From NCBI RefSeq assembly GCF_000621665.1, contig NZ_JHXQ01000001.1, forward strand, positions 354,851 through 418,850: a stretch of 64,000 bases of DNA, given 5' to 3'. Below the pieces are notes generated by a model. It was not told the DNA's origin, did no database searches, and saw only the letters and a program-made list of their open reading frames with translations. Within the stretch, counting starts at the first letter, position 1; every line of letters starts with the position of its first letter. This stretch comes from Allorhizobium undicola ORS 992 = ATCC 700741. GTDB taxonomy: Bacteria; Pseudomonadota; Alphaproteobacteria; Rhizobiales; Rhizobiaceae. Of the stretch, positions 48,090-56,740 are shown in pieces. Position numbers and translations under genes: made by a program.

Positions 48090-48572
48090 TTACTCGATGA
48101 TGACCAGCGCTTCGCCATATTCTACGGGGCTGCCGTCATCCGTGAGGATTTCGACGATCTTGCCCGAACGCGGCGAGGGGATCTGGTTCATGGTTTTCAT
48201 GGCTTCGATGATGAGGAGGGTCTGGCCTTCCTTGACGGTGGCGCCCACTTCGATGAAGGGACGTGCGCCTGGGGCGGGAGCCAGATAGACCGTGCCGACC
48301 ATGGGCGCGGTGACAGCCTTGGAAAGGTCGCGAGCAGCCGGGGCGGCCGGTACAGCGGCGGCGGGGGCTGGCGCTGCGGCAGGCGCCGCAGCCATTGCAG
48401 GCGCCGGAGCATAGGCCTGAACCGGGGCGGCGATCATCTGCGGCGCGGCACGCGAAACACGAATTCTCAGTGCGTCCTGCTCCACCTCGATCTCGCTGAG
48501 ATCGGTTTCGTTGAGGATATTGGCCAGCTCGCGGATCAGTGCCTGGTCAATGCCGGATTTCTTGTCAGCCAT
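48090..48572 (-). CDS. accB: Acetyl-CoA carboxylase biotin carboxyl carrier protein
   Basis: A 160-residue carrier. An N-terminal helical region is followed by an Ala/Pro-rich linker (about 55-82) and the biotinyl domain, whose biotinylated Lys is in EAMKTMN near residue 126. The start at 48572 (MADKKSG) fits the family. It precedes accC in the operon. Confidence 0.96.
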   Translation of the reverse strand: MADKKSGIDQALIRELANILNETDLSEIEVEQDALRIRVSRAAPQMIAAPVQAYAPAPAMAAAPAAAPAPAAAVPAAPAARDLSKAVTAPMVGTVYLAPAPGARPFIEVGATVKEGQTLLIIEAMKTMNQIPSPRSGKIVEILTDDGSPVEYGEALVIIE

Positions 48573-48598
48573 GGAAAAGGGTCCCTGTGTTTCTTCTT

Positions 48599-49036
48599 TT
48601 ATCGGGTGAGATTGTCCAGCGCCTGAAGCGCCAGAACGTAGGAGTAGGGGCCAAAGCCGCATATCACGCCCTTGACCGCAGCAGCGATCATGGATTTATG
48701 CCGGAACTCTTCCCGTGCATGGACGTTTGAAATATGCAGCTCGACCACCGGAATGGAAATGGCGCGGATGGCGTCATGAAGCGCGACGGATGTGTGGGTG
48801 TAGGCGCCGGCATTGATGGCAACGCCCACCGCCTTGTCATTCGCTTCATGCAGCCAATCGACCAACTGGCCCTCATGGTTACTCTGACGAAAATCCACTG
48901 AAAACCCGTGAATTTCCCCATGGGAAGCGCAATCTGCCTGAATATCGGCAAGCGTCTTGCCGCCATATATGCCCGGCTCACGCTTTCCCAGCATGTTGAG
49001 ATTGGGGCCGTTCAGCACGAAAATGGTTCTGGTCAT
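48599..49036 (-). CDS. aroQ: 3-dehydroquinate dehydratase, type II
   Basis: A 145-residue shikimate-pathway enzyme of the dodecameric type II class. [16 protein letters not shown] carries the catalytic Tyr. [25 protein letters not shown] and VELHISN are all intact. It leads the aroQ-accB-accC unit, a common order in proteobacteria. Confidence 0.96.
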   Translation of the reverse strand: MTRTIFVLNGPNLNMLGKREPGIYGGKTLADIQADCASHGEIHGFSVDFRQSNHEGQLVDWLHEANDKAVGVAINAGAYTHTSVALHDAIRAISIPVVELHISNVHAREEFRHKSMIAAAVKGVICGFGPYSYVLALQALDNLTR

Positions 49037-49240
49037 ACACCGTTCCGTCGCGTTTCAACCGCCTCCTATAGACCGGCCAGACCGCAAGGAAAAGACCTTT
49101 TGGGCCTTCTTCCTCTTGATGCGGCATTTCCCTGGTCTTTCCAGTGGAAAGAAAGGCCAGAATTGATGTTCGGTCCGCCTTCAGGACCATGAGATATTCC
49201 GCCTGCCGATCCTATTGGGGATTTCGGCAGGTTGACGGGA

Positions 49241-50002
49241 TCAGCAATCGGATTTTCCGCAACTGCGCATGTTCTTGAGCTTTGCTTCCAGTTCATCGGC
49301 GCCGATGGCGCCAGAAATGACCTCCGTGCCGATCACATAGGCGGGCGTGCCGTTGATGCCGAGATTTTGCGCCAGCTGGTAGGTTTGCTTGACCGTTGCA
49401 TCGTTCGGGCTGGCTTTCATCACCTTGCGCAACTCATCCTCGCTGAGCCCAAGCGAAGTTGCGACCTCCATGGCGCTTTCTTCTGTGGCGCGTGTGCCGC
49501 CGCTCATAAGCGTCTGGTGGAATTCCGGATATTTTTCCGGTGCGATCTGCTTGAGTGCTGCGGATACACGGTGCGCGGCAACCGATTCAGGTCCGAGGAT
49601 TGGAAACTCTTTCAAGACGAAGCGGACATTTTTGTCGTCTTTGAGAATTTGGTTCATGTCGGACAAGGCGTGACGGCAATAGCCGCAATTGTAATCGAAG
49701 AATTCGACGATCGTCACGTCGCCCTTCGGATTTCCGAGGGAAATATCGGTTTTTGCGTTGAAGATCTCGTCCTTGGCGCTGGCGACGGCCTGATTGGCCA
49801 TTGCCGCGCGTGCGGCTTCCTGCTTCTTCTGCAAGGCATCCTGCACATCCAGCATGATCTCCGGATTGGCAATCAGATATTCCTTGATGAATTCCCCCAT
49901 TTCCTGCTTCTGCTTTGCATCGAGTGCCAGGGCTGCGGAGGGCAGAGAAAGGCCCGCCATCAAGGAGACGGCGATGGCGGTGTGGAAAAGTCTCTTATGC
50001 AT
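49241..50002 (-). CDS. DsbA-family thiol-disulfide oxidoreductase
   Basis: A 253-residue periplasmic protein with a signal peptide (about 1-27) and an N-terminal helical region. A thioredoxin-fold domain follows, with the active site CGYC (near residue 105) and cis-Pro in NGTPAY. It ends with two extra Cys (SCGKSDC), unusual for the fold. It resembles the BdbD/ScsC/Com1 type rather than E. coli DsbA. It probably oxidises or isomerises disulfides in exported proteins. Confidence 0.88.
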   Translation of the reverse strand: MHKRLFHTAIAVSLMAGLSLPSAALALDAKQKQEMGEFIKEYLIANPEIMLDVQDALQKKQEAARAAMANQAVASAKDEIFNAKTDISLGNPKGDVTIVEFFDYNCGYCRHALSDMNQILKDDKNVRFVLKEFPILGPESVAAHRVSAALKQIAPEKYPEFHQTLMSGGTRATEESAMEVATSLGLSEDELRKVMKASPNDATVKQTYQLAQNLGINGTPAYVIGTEVISGAIGADELEAKLKNMRSCGKSDC

Positions 50003-50247
50003 GAAATTCTCCGAGCGGTATCATTGAGGCAGTCGATCCTGTGTCCGGCCGATCGCGCAGCGCAGAAGGCCGCGCGCCGAAACAATTTGCCGTTAAGGTT
50101 TTGTCAGCCGCCGTGTCTTTCGTCCAGCCGATTGCGTTCACTATCCGGTCAACGCACCGGAAAATGTCGAGAGTGGGAAGGCTGGCATTGAGATTACGGC
50201 AGCGATGCGGCAAACCTGCCTTCATGCCAGTTTCAGGAGTGAATTTC

Positions 50248-51405
50248 GTGTCAAGCTTGTCAAATCGTAGTGCCGTCGATCCCTTTCATGCCATGGATGT
50301 GCTGGCGCAGGCCAATCGCCGCAAGGCGCAAGGCCGCCCGGTGCTGTCTTTGGCCGTGGGACAACCTGTAGCTCTCGCTCCAAGGCTTGCGATGGCGGCG
50401 GCCCAGGCAGCCCTGGTGAGCGGCCCTATCGGCTATACCGATGCGCTTGGCCGGGCGGATTTGCGTCAGGCGGTGGCCGGGCTTTATGCCACCCGCTACG
50501 GCGCCGGGATCGATCCGGGAAGGGTAGTGATCACCACAGGATCATCGGCAGGTTTCAACCTTGCCTTTCTCACTCTTTTCGATGCAGGCGATGCGGTGGC
50601 CATCGCGCGACCCGGCTACCCTGCCTATCGCAACATCCTGAAGGCCTTGGGGCTGGTGGTGCTTGAAGTGCCGGTCGGGCCGGAGAGCGGCTATACGCTA
50701 TCCCCCGAAAATCTTGAGCGGGAAGCGCGTGCTGCGGGTGTGCGCCTCAAAGGGGTGCTGCTGGCAAGTCCAGCCAATCCCACCGGAACCGTGACAGGCA
50801 GGGCGCAATTGCAAAAACTGGCTGGCTGGTGCGACGATAACGGCATCGCTTTCATTTCAGACGAGATCTACCACGGCCTGACCTATGGCGCGGACGAGGC
50901 CAGTGCGGCCGAGTTTGCCCCCAAGGCGGTCATCATCAACTCCTTCTCGAAATATTATCGCATGACGGGGTGGCGCATCGGCTGGATGATCCTGCCGGAG
51001 CATATGGTGCGGCCGGTGGAATGCCTTGCGCAGAGCCTTTATATTTCCGCTCCCGAGCTATCGCAGATTGCCGCCCTTGCGGCCCTTGACGCGGGGGAGG
51101 AGTTGGAGATCTACCGCCAGGCCTGCCGGGAAAATCGTGATCTGCTGGCGCGACGGCTGCCACAAATCGGCCTGCCGCTCCTTTCCCCTATGGATGGCGC
51201 ATTTTACGCCTATGTCGATGTAAGCCAGTACACCAATGACAGCATGGATTTTGCCCGCCGGATGTTGGCCGAGACCGATATAGCGGCAACTCCCGGCCTT
51301 GACTTCGACCCGCTGGAAGGCCATCGCGCCATGCGCTTTTCCTATGCGGGAACGCTGGCAGAAATGCAGGAAGCTCTATCGCGGCTGGAGAACTGGCTAT
51401 CGTAA
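50248..51405 (+). CDS. PLP-dependent aminotransferase, class I/II
   Basis: A 385-residue fold-type I aminotransferase. The PLP Lys is in SFSKYYRMTGWRIGWM (near residue 234). SPANPTGTV and the VITTGSSAGFNLA segment are typical of aspartate/tyrosine-type enzymes. Substrate unknown. The start GTG 50248 has AGGAG 8 nt upstream; the frame extends to 50041 but without conserved residues. It is divergent from the DsbA-like gene. Confidence 0.85.
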   Translation: MSSLSNRSAVDPFHAMDVLAQANRRKAQGRPVLSLAVGQPVALAPRLAMAAAQAALVSGPIGYTDALGRADLRQAVAGLYATRYGAGIDPGRVVITTGSSAGFNLAFLTLFDAGDAVAIARPGYPAYRNILKALGLVVLEVPVGPESGYTLSPENLEREARAAGVRLKGVLLASPANPTGTVTGRAQLQKLAGWCDDNGIAFISDEIYHGLTYGADEASAAEFAPKAVIINSFSKYYRMTGWRIGWMILPEHMVRPVECLAQSLYISAPELSQIAALAALDAGEELEIYRQACRENRDLLARRLPQIGLPLLSPMDGAFYAYVDVSQYTNDSMDFARRMLAETDIAATPGLDFDPLEGHRAMRFSYAGTLAEMQEALSRLENWLS

Positions 51406-51432
51406 AGCGCGTCGCGTTTGATTGGCCCTATT

Positions 51433-51468
51433 ACAACGCCGTGCGTTTTAACAAACGCACGGCGTTGT
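51433..51468. repeat. Repeat module A, perfect inverted repeat
   Basis: A 16-bp stem with a TAAC loop, nearly identical to 14650-14685. It lies after the aminotransferase gene and before the convergent rne end; it may act as a terminator. Confidence 0.75.
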
Positions 51469-51619
51469 AGGAGCGATCGCCACTCAGGCAACACTATATC
51501 TTGACGGAAAATGCCTGCCGCTTGCGTGAGGGCAATACCCTTGAAGACCCATCATTGCAGGCCAGTGAGGCGTTGCTGCTCCGTGCCGTCCTACCGGTGA
51601 AACCGGATCTATAAAGTGG

Positions 51620-51654
51620 GGCATGTCCGTCGAAACCTGTTCAACGGACATGCC
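51620..51654 (-). terminator. Hairpin after rne
   Basis: An 11-bp perfect stem (51620-51630 with 51644-51654), 18 nt beyond the rne stop. It has no T-run, so its role as terminator is uncertain. Confidence 0.4.
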
Positions 51655-51671
51655 TGAGGACTTCGTGAAAA

Positions 51672-54590
51672 TTACAGGAAGCCGCGGCGCTGCCACCAGC
51701 CGCCTTTTTTCGGCTTTCCGGCCTCTTCGCCATTCTCCCCGCTATTGACCGAAGTCACCACAGGTTCGGACGAAACGACGTTCGACTCCCGATTGGCGCG
51801 AACCGGTTTCGATTCCGTCTCCATCGATGCGGGCTCGGCTTCTGCCGCTTTTGGCTCTGCCTCTGCGGGCGCTGACACAGCGGCTTCTGCCACCGCGTCC
51901 TGCGGGTCGCTGGCGGGAGCCTCGACGGCCTGAACATCGCTGCCAGAAACCGCGCTTACGGCTTCTTCAACGGCGGCCTCAGGAGCGGCAGTGGTCTTTG
52001 CGCGGCGCGAGCGTCGCGGTTTGGCAGCGGGAGCCTCCACAGCCGCGACCGGTTCAGCCACGGGAAGCTCGACGGGCGCTTGTGCGGCCTCGGCATCATC
52101 CGTTTCGGCGTCGCCATCGCTGTCGCCTTCATCGGTTTCAGCACTGTCACCATCGGCAGCCAAGCCATTCTCGTCGCGACCGCGGCGTCCACCGCGCTTG
52201 CCGCGACGGCGGCGCTTGCGGCGCTGGCTTTCGCCATTGCCATTTTCGTCCCCAGCCTCTTCGCCTTCAGCGGCAGCCTGTTCCGTTGCGTCGGTGGCTT
52301 CGATGTCGTCGCCATCGTCGGCGTCATCACCCTCTTCGCCATTGGCGCCCATCTGTTCGCCATTGCCATTGCCGTTGCGGCCACGGCGGCGACGGCGGCG
52401 CTTGCGCTTGCGGCCATTGCCATCCTCGCCATTGGCGCTGGATGCGACAGCCGGAGCAGCGGCTTCACCTGCAACCTCTTCTTCGTCTTCCTCGATTTCG
52501 ATGATCGGATCATCTTCCTCGATTTCGGTGAAGAGCGGCATCAGGCTTTCGATCTTTACCGGATTGGCAACCGCCTCGCCGCGCTCGATTGCGAAATGTT
52601 GATGGCCGATGGCAGCGTCTGCGTCGATGACGATGGCAACGCCAAAGCGCTTCTCGTAATCGACAATGGTGCCGCGCTTGTGGTTCAGCAAGTAGAGCGC
52701 GGTTTCCGGCAGTGTGCGCACGGTAATGTCATGCGTCGTGCTTTTCAGCAGGAATTCTTCGATGCCGCGCAGAACATGCAGGGCAACGGAAGACTGCGAA
52801 CGGATAAGGCCCGTGCCGGAGCAATGCGGGCAGGTCTGGGTCGTGGATTCCAGCACGCTGGCGCGAATGCGCTGACGCGACATTTCCAGAAGCCCGAAAT
52901 GCGAGATGCGGCCAACCTGAATGCGGGCGCGGTCGTTTTTCAGGCAGTCCTTCAGCTTCTTCTCGACAGCGCGATTGTTGCGCTTTTCTTCCATGTCGAT
53001 GAAGTCGATGACGATCAGGCCGGCAAGGTCACGCAGGCGGAGCTGGCGCGCGACTTCCTCGGCAGCCTCGAGATTGGTCTGAAGTGCCGTATCCTCGATG
53101 GAATATTCGCGGGTCGAACGACCGGAATTCACGTCGATGGAAACCAGGGCTTCGGTCTGGTTGATGATGATGTAGCCACCGGATTTCAGCGTCACCTGCG
53201 GCTGAAGCATCCTGTCGAGCTGCGCTTCGATGCCGGAACGCGAGAAAATCGGGTGGATGTCGCGATAGGGCTGAACCACTTTGGCATGGCTCGGCATCAG
53301 CATTTTCATGAAGTCCTTCGCTTCACGATAGCCCTCTTCACCGGAGACGACGATTTCGCCGATGTCCTTGTTGTAGAGGTCGCGGATGGAGCGCTTGATC
53401 AGCGAGCCTTCCTCATAAACGAGGCAGGGCGCCGTGGAGTTCAGCGTCAGCGTGCGCACGTTTTCCCACAGGCGCATCAGATATTCGAAGTCACGCTTGA
53501 TCTCGACCTTGGTGCGGTTTGCGCCAGCGGTGCGCAGGATCACGCCCATGCCCTGCGGCACGTCGAGTTCGCGCGCAACTTCCTTCAACCGCTTGCGGTC
53601 GGTGGGATTGGTGATCTTGCGGGAAATGCCGCCGCCGCGTGCCGTGTTCGGCATCAGAACGGAGTAACGGCCAGCCAGAGACAGATAGGTGGTGAGAGCG
53701 GCACCCTTGTTGCCACGCTCTTCCTTGGCCACCTGAACCAGCAGGATCTGGCGGCGCTTGATGACTTCCTGAATGCGGTACTGTTTGCGCGGCATACGGC
53801 GCACGCGATCGGGAACCTCTTCCATGGCGTCTTCGGCGCCCACGGATTCGATCACTTCCTTCTCGCCTTCATCCTCGTCGTCGTCATCCCCGTGAATGGA
53901 GTGAACGCCCGCCTCTTCGGAAATGGAGTCGGTATCGACCATTGCAGCCATGCTGCCTCTGGAGGAGCCGTCATCCTCGCCACCCTCATCGCTTTCGATC
54001 GCAACGGGCGCTGGCGTCTCTTCCCCGGTGGCCGCAGCCTTCTTGGCGCGGGGCTTGCGGGGGCGGCGCGCCTTCGGCTTGGCTGCCTCTTCTGCCTCGG
54101 CGACAGGCTCATCTTCCGGTTGAACAGCGGCGTCGGCTGAGGCAGCTTCTTCCGGCGTTGGCGCCGCACTCGCCTGAGCGGAAAGCGCAGCCACTTCCTC
54201 GGCTTCGTTCACGAATTCTGCCGGGTTTTCAACTTCGGGCTGGACAGCCGTTGCCGGATCGGCGCCGCGAGGCTCGAAATCGCCTTCGTCGTGGCGATCA
54301 TGCTCTTCCGCTTCCGCCTTGAGAAGGGCCTGACGGTCTGCAAGGGGTATCTGGTAGTAATCGGGATGAATTTCGGCGAAGGCCAGGAAGCCGTGGCGAT
54401 TGCCGCCATAATCGACGAAGGCGGCCTGAAGAGAGGGTTCGACCCGCGTGACCTTGGCGAGGTAGATATTGCCGCGGATCTGCTTCTTGTGCTGGGACTC
54501 GAAGTCGAATTCTTCGATCCTGTTACCGCGTACGACGACGACGCGCGTCTCTTCCTCGTGAGACGCGTCGATTAGCATTTTGTCTGCCAT
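51672..54590 (-). CDS. rne: Ribonuclease E
   Basis: A 972-residue endonuclease and degradosome scaffold. The S1 domain (from residue 36) is interrupted by an acidic/Lys-rich insertion (about 93-270), usual in alphaproteobacteria. The catalytic core follows, with IDVNSGR, IVIDFIDME and the zinc-link CPHCSGTG (near 590). The tail (700-972) is disordered, with Arg-rich patches (RKRRRRRRGR) for RNA binding. It ends KGGWWQRRGFL; in Caulobacter the C-terminal GWW motif binds PNPase. No glycolytic or helicase site could be read. Confidence 0.96.
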   Translation of the reverse strand: MADKMLIDASHEEETRVVVVRGNRIEEFDFESQHKKQIRGNIYLAKVTRVEPSLQAAFVDYGGNRHGFLAFAEIHPDYYQIPLADRQALLKAEAEEHDRHDEGDFEPRGADPATAVQPEVENPAEFVNEAEEVAALSAQASAAPTPEEAASADAAVQPEDEPVAEAEEAAKPKARRPRKPRAKKAAATGEETPAPVAIESDEGGEDDGSSRGSMAAMVDTDSISEEAGVHSIHGDDDDEDEGEKEVIESVGAEDAMEEVPDRVRRMPRKQYRIQEVIKRRQILLVQVAKEERGNKGAALTTYLSLAGRYSVLMPNTARGGGISRKITNPTDRKRLKEVARELDVPQGMGVILRTAGANRTKVEIKRDFEYLMRLWENVRTLTLNSTAPCLVYEEGSLIKRSIRDLYNKDIGEIVVSGEEGYREAKDFMKMLMPSHAKVVQPYRDIHPIFSRSGIEAQLDRMLQPQVTLKSGGYIIINQTEALVSIDVNSGRSTREYSIEDTALQTNLEAAEEVARQLRLRDLAGLIVIDFIDMEEKRNNRAVEKKLKDCLKNDRARIQVGRISHFGLLEMSRQRIRASVLESTTQTCPHCSGTGLIRSQSSVALHVLRGIEEFLLKSTTHDITVRTLPETALYLLNHKRGTIVDYEKRFGVAIVIDADAAIGHQHFAIERGEAVANPVKIESLMPLFTEIEEDDPIIEIEEDEEEVAGEAAAPAVASSANGEDGNGRKRKRRRRRRGRNGNGNGEQMGANGEEGDDADDGDDIEATDATEQAAAEGEEAGDENGNGESQRRKRRRRGKRGGRRGRDENGLAADGDSAETDEGDSDGDAETDDAEAAQAPVELPVAEPVAAVEAPAAKPRRSRRAKTTAAPEAAVEEAVSAVSGSDVQAVEAPASDPQDAVAEAAVSAPAEAEPKAAEAEPASMETESKPVRANRESNVVSSEPVVTSVNSGENGEEAGKPKKGGWWQRRGFL

Positions 54591-55264
54591 GGAAGTTCTG
54601 CTCCTCGGCGCGATCGGTTGCGAGGAGGGCTGCGGGCATTGCGCCCGGCAAAGCTGGTCTCGAATGCGATGCGCCGGATAAATATGCCCTTGCCGGTCTG
54701 GTTCTTGCGGGCAGCAGCGCGTCAGGAGCCGGGCTTGAAATAGCCCCGAGACTGACGAAACTGTACAATGACTGCTGCAACGACATCAAATACCAAACAA
54801 GAGCGTCAATACCATAGGCCATAAGGCCCGATGAATGCTCGAATGAGCGGATGACGGTTTCCCGCCTTGCTGTTTGCCGGAAGCCCGGCCATACGATTCA
54901 GTTTCGGGAAAAACCTGCCTTGGCGGCGGATGAAAGCTCGGACACATGGCGCCAGGTCCTCTAGGTTGGCAGCCGTCACGACGATTCTATCCCGTCGACA
55001 ATTTTATCCCTTATTTCTGTTGTATGGTTTCTGTATCTCATTGGCAAGCGGGAAACCCCGAACGGTCATAATATTGATAAAAATCGTAATTTAGTGGCGT
55101 TGCTCAATGCGCGCGGAAAAAGGATTGCAGCCGCTTTGCTGCATGGCACGGATTGAAGGGGAGACGGCCAGGGGTTGCAGGGCAGGCGCCGGGGCGGGTA
55201 GACTTCTGATCAGGGCTTCGGTTGCGAGGATGGGGAGCATGATGGCGCCGGGAGCGCGAAACGG
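54591..55264. promoter_or_regulatory. Long divergent region: rne leader and amiC promoter
   Basis: 674 bp without a supported gene. On the rne side (minus strand) the first 250 nt are GC-rich with several potential stems, suggestive of a structured rne 5' leader; in other bacteria RNase E autoregulates through its leader. The right side (about 55000-55090) is AT-rich. Confidence 0.4.
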
Positions 55265-56476
55265 TTGAGGTTTGTCGTGCGTTTTGCCGCGCTGGTATTT
55301 GTTATTTTCACGGGGCTTTTCTCGGTTGTCCATGCGGGCGTGCTGACTGCTTATGCGGCGCGCATTGCCGGTGACGATGCCCGCACGCGCATCGTCATCG
55401 ATTTCGATGGCAAGCCGGATGTCTCCCTTCGCTATATCGCCAATCCCGATCGCATCGTGGTTGATCTTCCAGCGGTTTCCTTCAGCTTTCCATCGCAGGA
55501 TCTCGAGGCGCGCGGTCTGTTTCGCGATGTTCGGTTCGGAGCCATTGACAGTGCCCATTCCCGCCTCGTGCTGAGCACGGCTGCAAGACCGGCAAAGATC
55601 GTCAAATCCGAAATCCTGCCCAACGAAAACGGCAAGGGCTTCCGTCTGGTGCTGGATGCCGAGATGACGGATGCGGCGGGTTTTGCCGCGCTTGTCTCTC
55701 CTGAGGCCTGGACCGCAGACGCGCGTCCCGCAAAGGGTGATTTTCCCGCGGCGGTGGAGGGGGCGGCGCCGGTATCCGCCGAGGCTTTCGTGATTGCTGT
55801 CGATGCCGGTCATGGCGGTATCGATGCAGGCGCCAGCGGCAAGGTGACGAACACGCCGGAAAAGACCATCACCCTTGCCTTTGCCAGAGCGCTGGTGGAG
55901 CGGCTGAACCGGCAAAAGGGCATAAAGGCTTTCCTGACACGGGAAAAGGACGAGTTTCTTTCCCTTTCACAGCGTGTGACGCTGGCGCGGCAGGGGCGCG
56001 CCAATCTCTTCATTTCCATTCATGCCGACATGCTGGGTCAGGTGGGTATTCGCGGCGCCACCGTCTATACCATCTCGGACAAGGCGTCGGACCATCTGGC
56101 GGCGGCGGCCGCCGAGCGCGAGAACCAGTCGGACGAGGTCGGCGGCGTGGATGCCGGATCCGAGCCGCCGGAGGTCTCCGACATTCTGGCGGACCTGACG
56201 CGCCGCGAAACCCAGGCCTTCTCCGTGGCGATGGCCAAGTCCGTGGTTTCCTCCTTCGAGGGGCAGATAAATCTCATCAACAATCCCCACCGCTTTGCCG
56301 GTTTCCGGGTGCTGCAAGCGCCGGATGTGCCTTCGATTCTGCTGGAAATGGGATTTCTGTCAAACAAGGATGATGAAAAGCTGCTTCTGGACCCGGCGTG
56401 GCGCAACAAGGTTGCCGATCTTCTGGTGAAGGCGATCAACAAATATCGCGCGCCGCTTGCCGCCAAGGGAGGCTGA
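55265..56476 (+). CDS. amiC: N-acetylmuramoyl-L-alanine amidase, AmiC type
   Basis: A 403-residue periplasmic amidase that splits septal peptidoglycan. A signal peptide (about 1-24), an AMIN domain (about 28-130) and a zinc Amidase_3 domain (from VIAVDAGHGGIDAG near 178) are visible; Zn ligand His is in SIHADML. A 40-residue insertion near 275-315 may be the regulatory helix. The TTG start at 55265 or GTG 55277 are both possible. It precedes PBP1a. Confidence 0.92.
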   Translation: MRFVVRFAALVFVIFTGLFSVVHAGVLTAYAARIAGDDARTRIVIDFDGKPDVSLRYIANPDRIVVDLPAVSFSFPSQDLEARGLFRDVRFGAIDSAHSRLVLSTAARPAKIVKSEILPNENGKGFRLVLDAEMTDAAGFAALVSPEAWTADARPAKGDFPAAVEGAAPVSAEAFVIAVDAGHGGIDAGASGKVTNTPEKTITLAFARALVERLNRQKGIKAFLTREKDEFLSLSQRVTLARQGRANLFISIHADMLGQVGIRGATVYTISDKASDHLAAAAAERENQSDEVGGVDAGSEPPEVSDILADLTRRETQAFSVAMAKSVVSSFEGQINLINNPHRFAGFRVLQAPDVPSILLEMGFLSNKDDEKLLLDPAWRNKVADLLVKAINKYRAPLAAKGG

Positions 56477-56740
56477 TGCAACCTTTGCCGGGGAAAACCG
56501 GCGCGCATTCCTTCTCTGGCCGCATTTTGCGCACAATATCGCGGGAATGCAGAAAGATGGGTTGCACCTTGCGCGCATTGAGGCATCCTGCCGGGGCAAT
56601 TCGAATGAGCCAGGGTCTGGAAAGGCTCGTGTGGCCGCAACTGCCTTGTATTTGAGGTTCGGCTATGTAAAACGCCGGACAGCAGGTGATGCCCGGCGGA
56701 CGTCGCTTGTAAACCGAAAGCCATTGCCGGTAGCGGGATC

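Noticed and set aside
52080..54140. 686-codon open frame opposite rne
   Set aside because: It is antisense to a clear RNase E; low-complexity GC-rich codons leave the reverse frame open. No ribosome site or domain.
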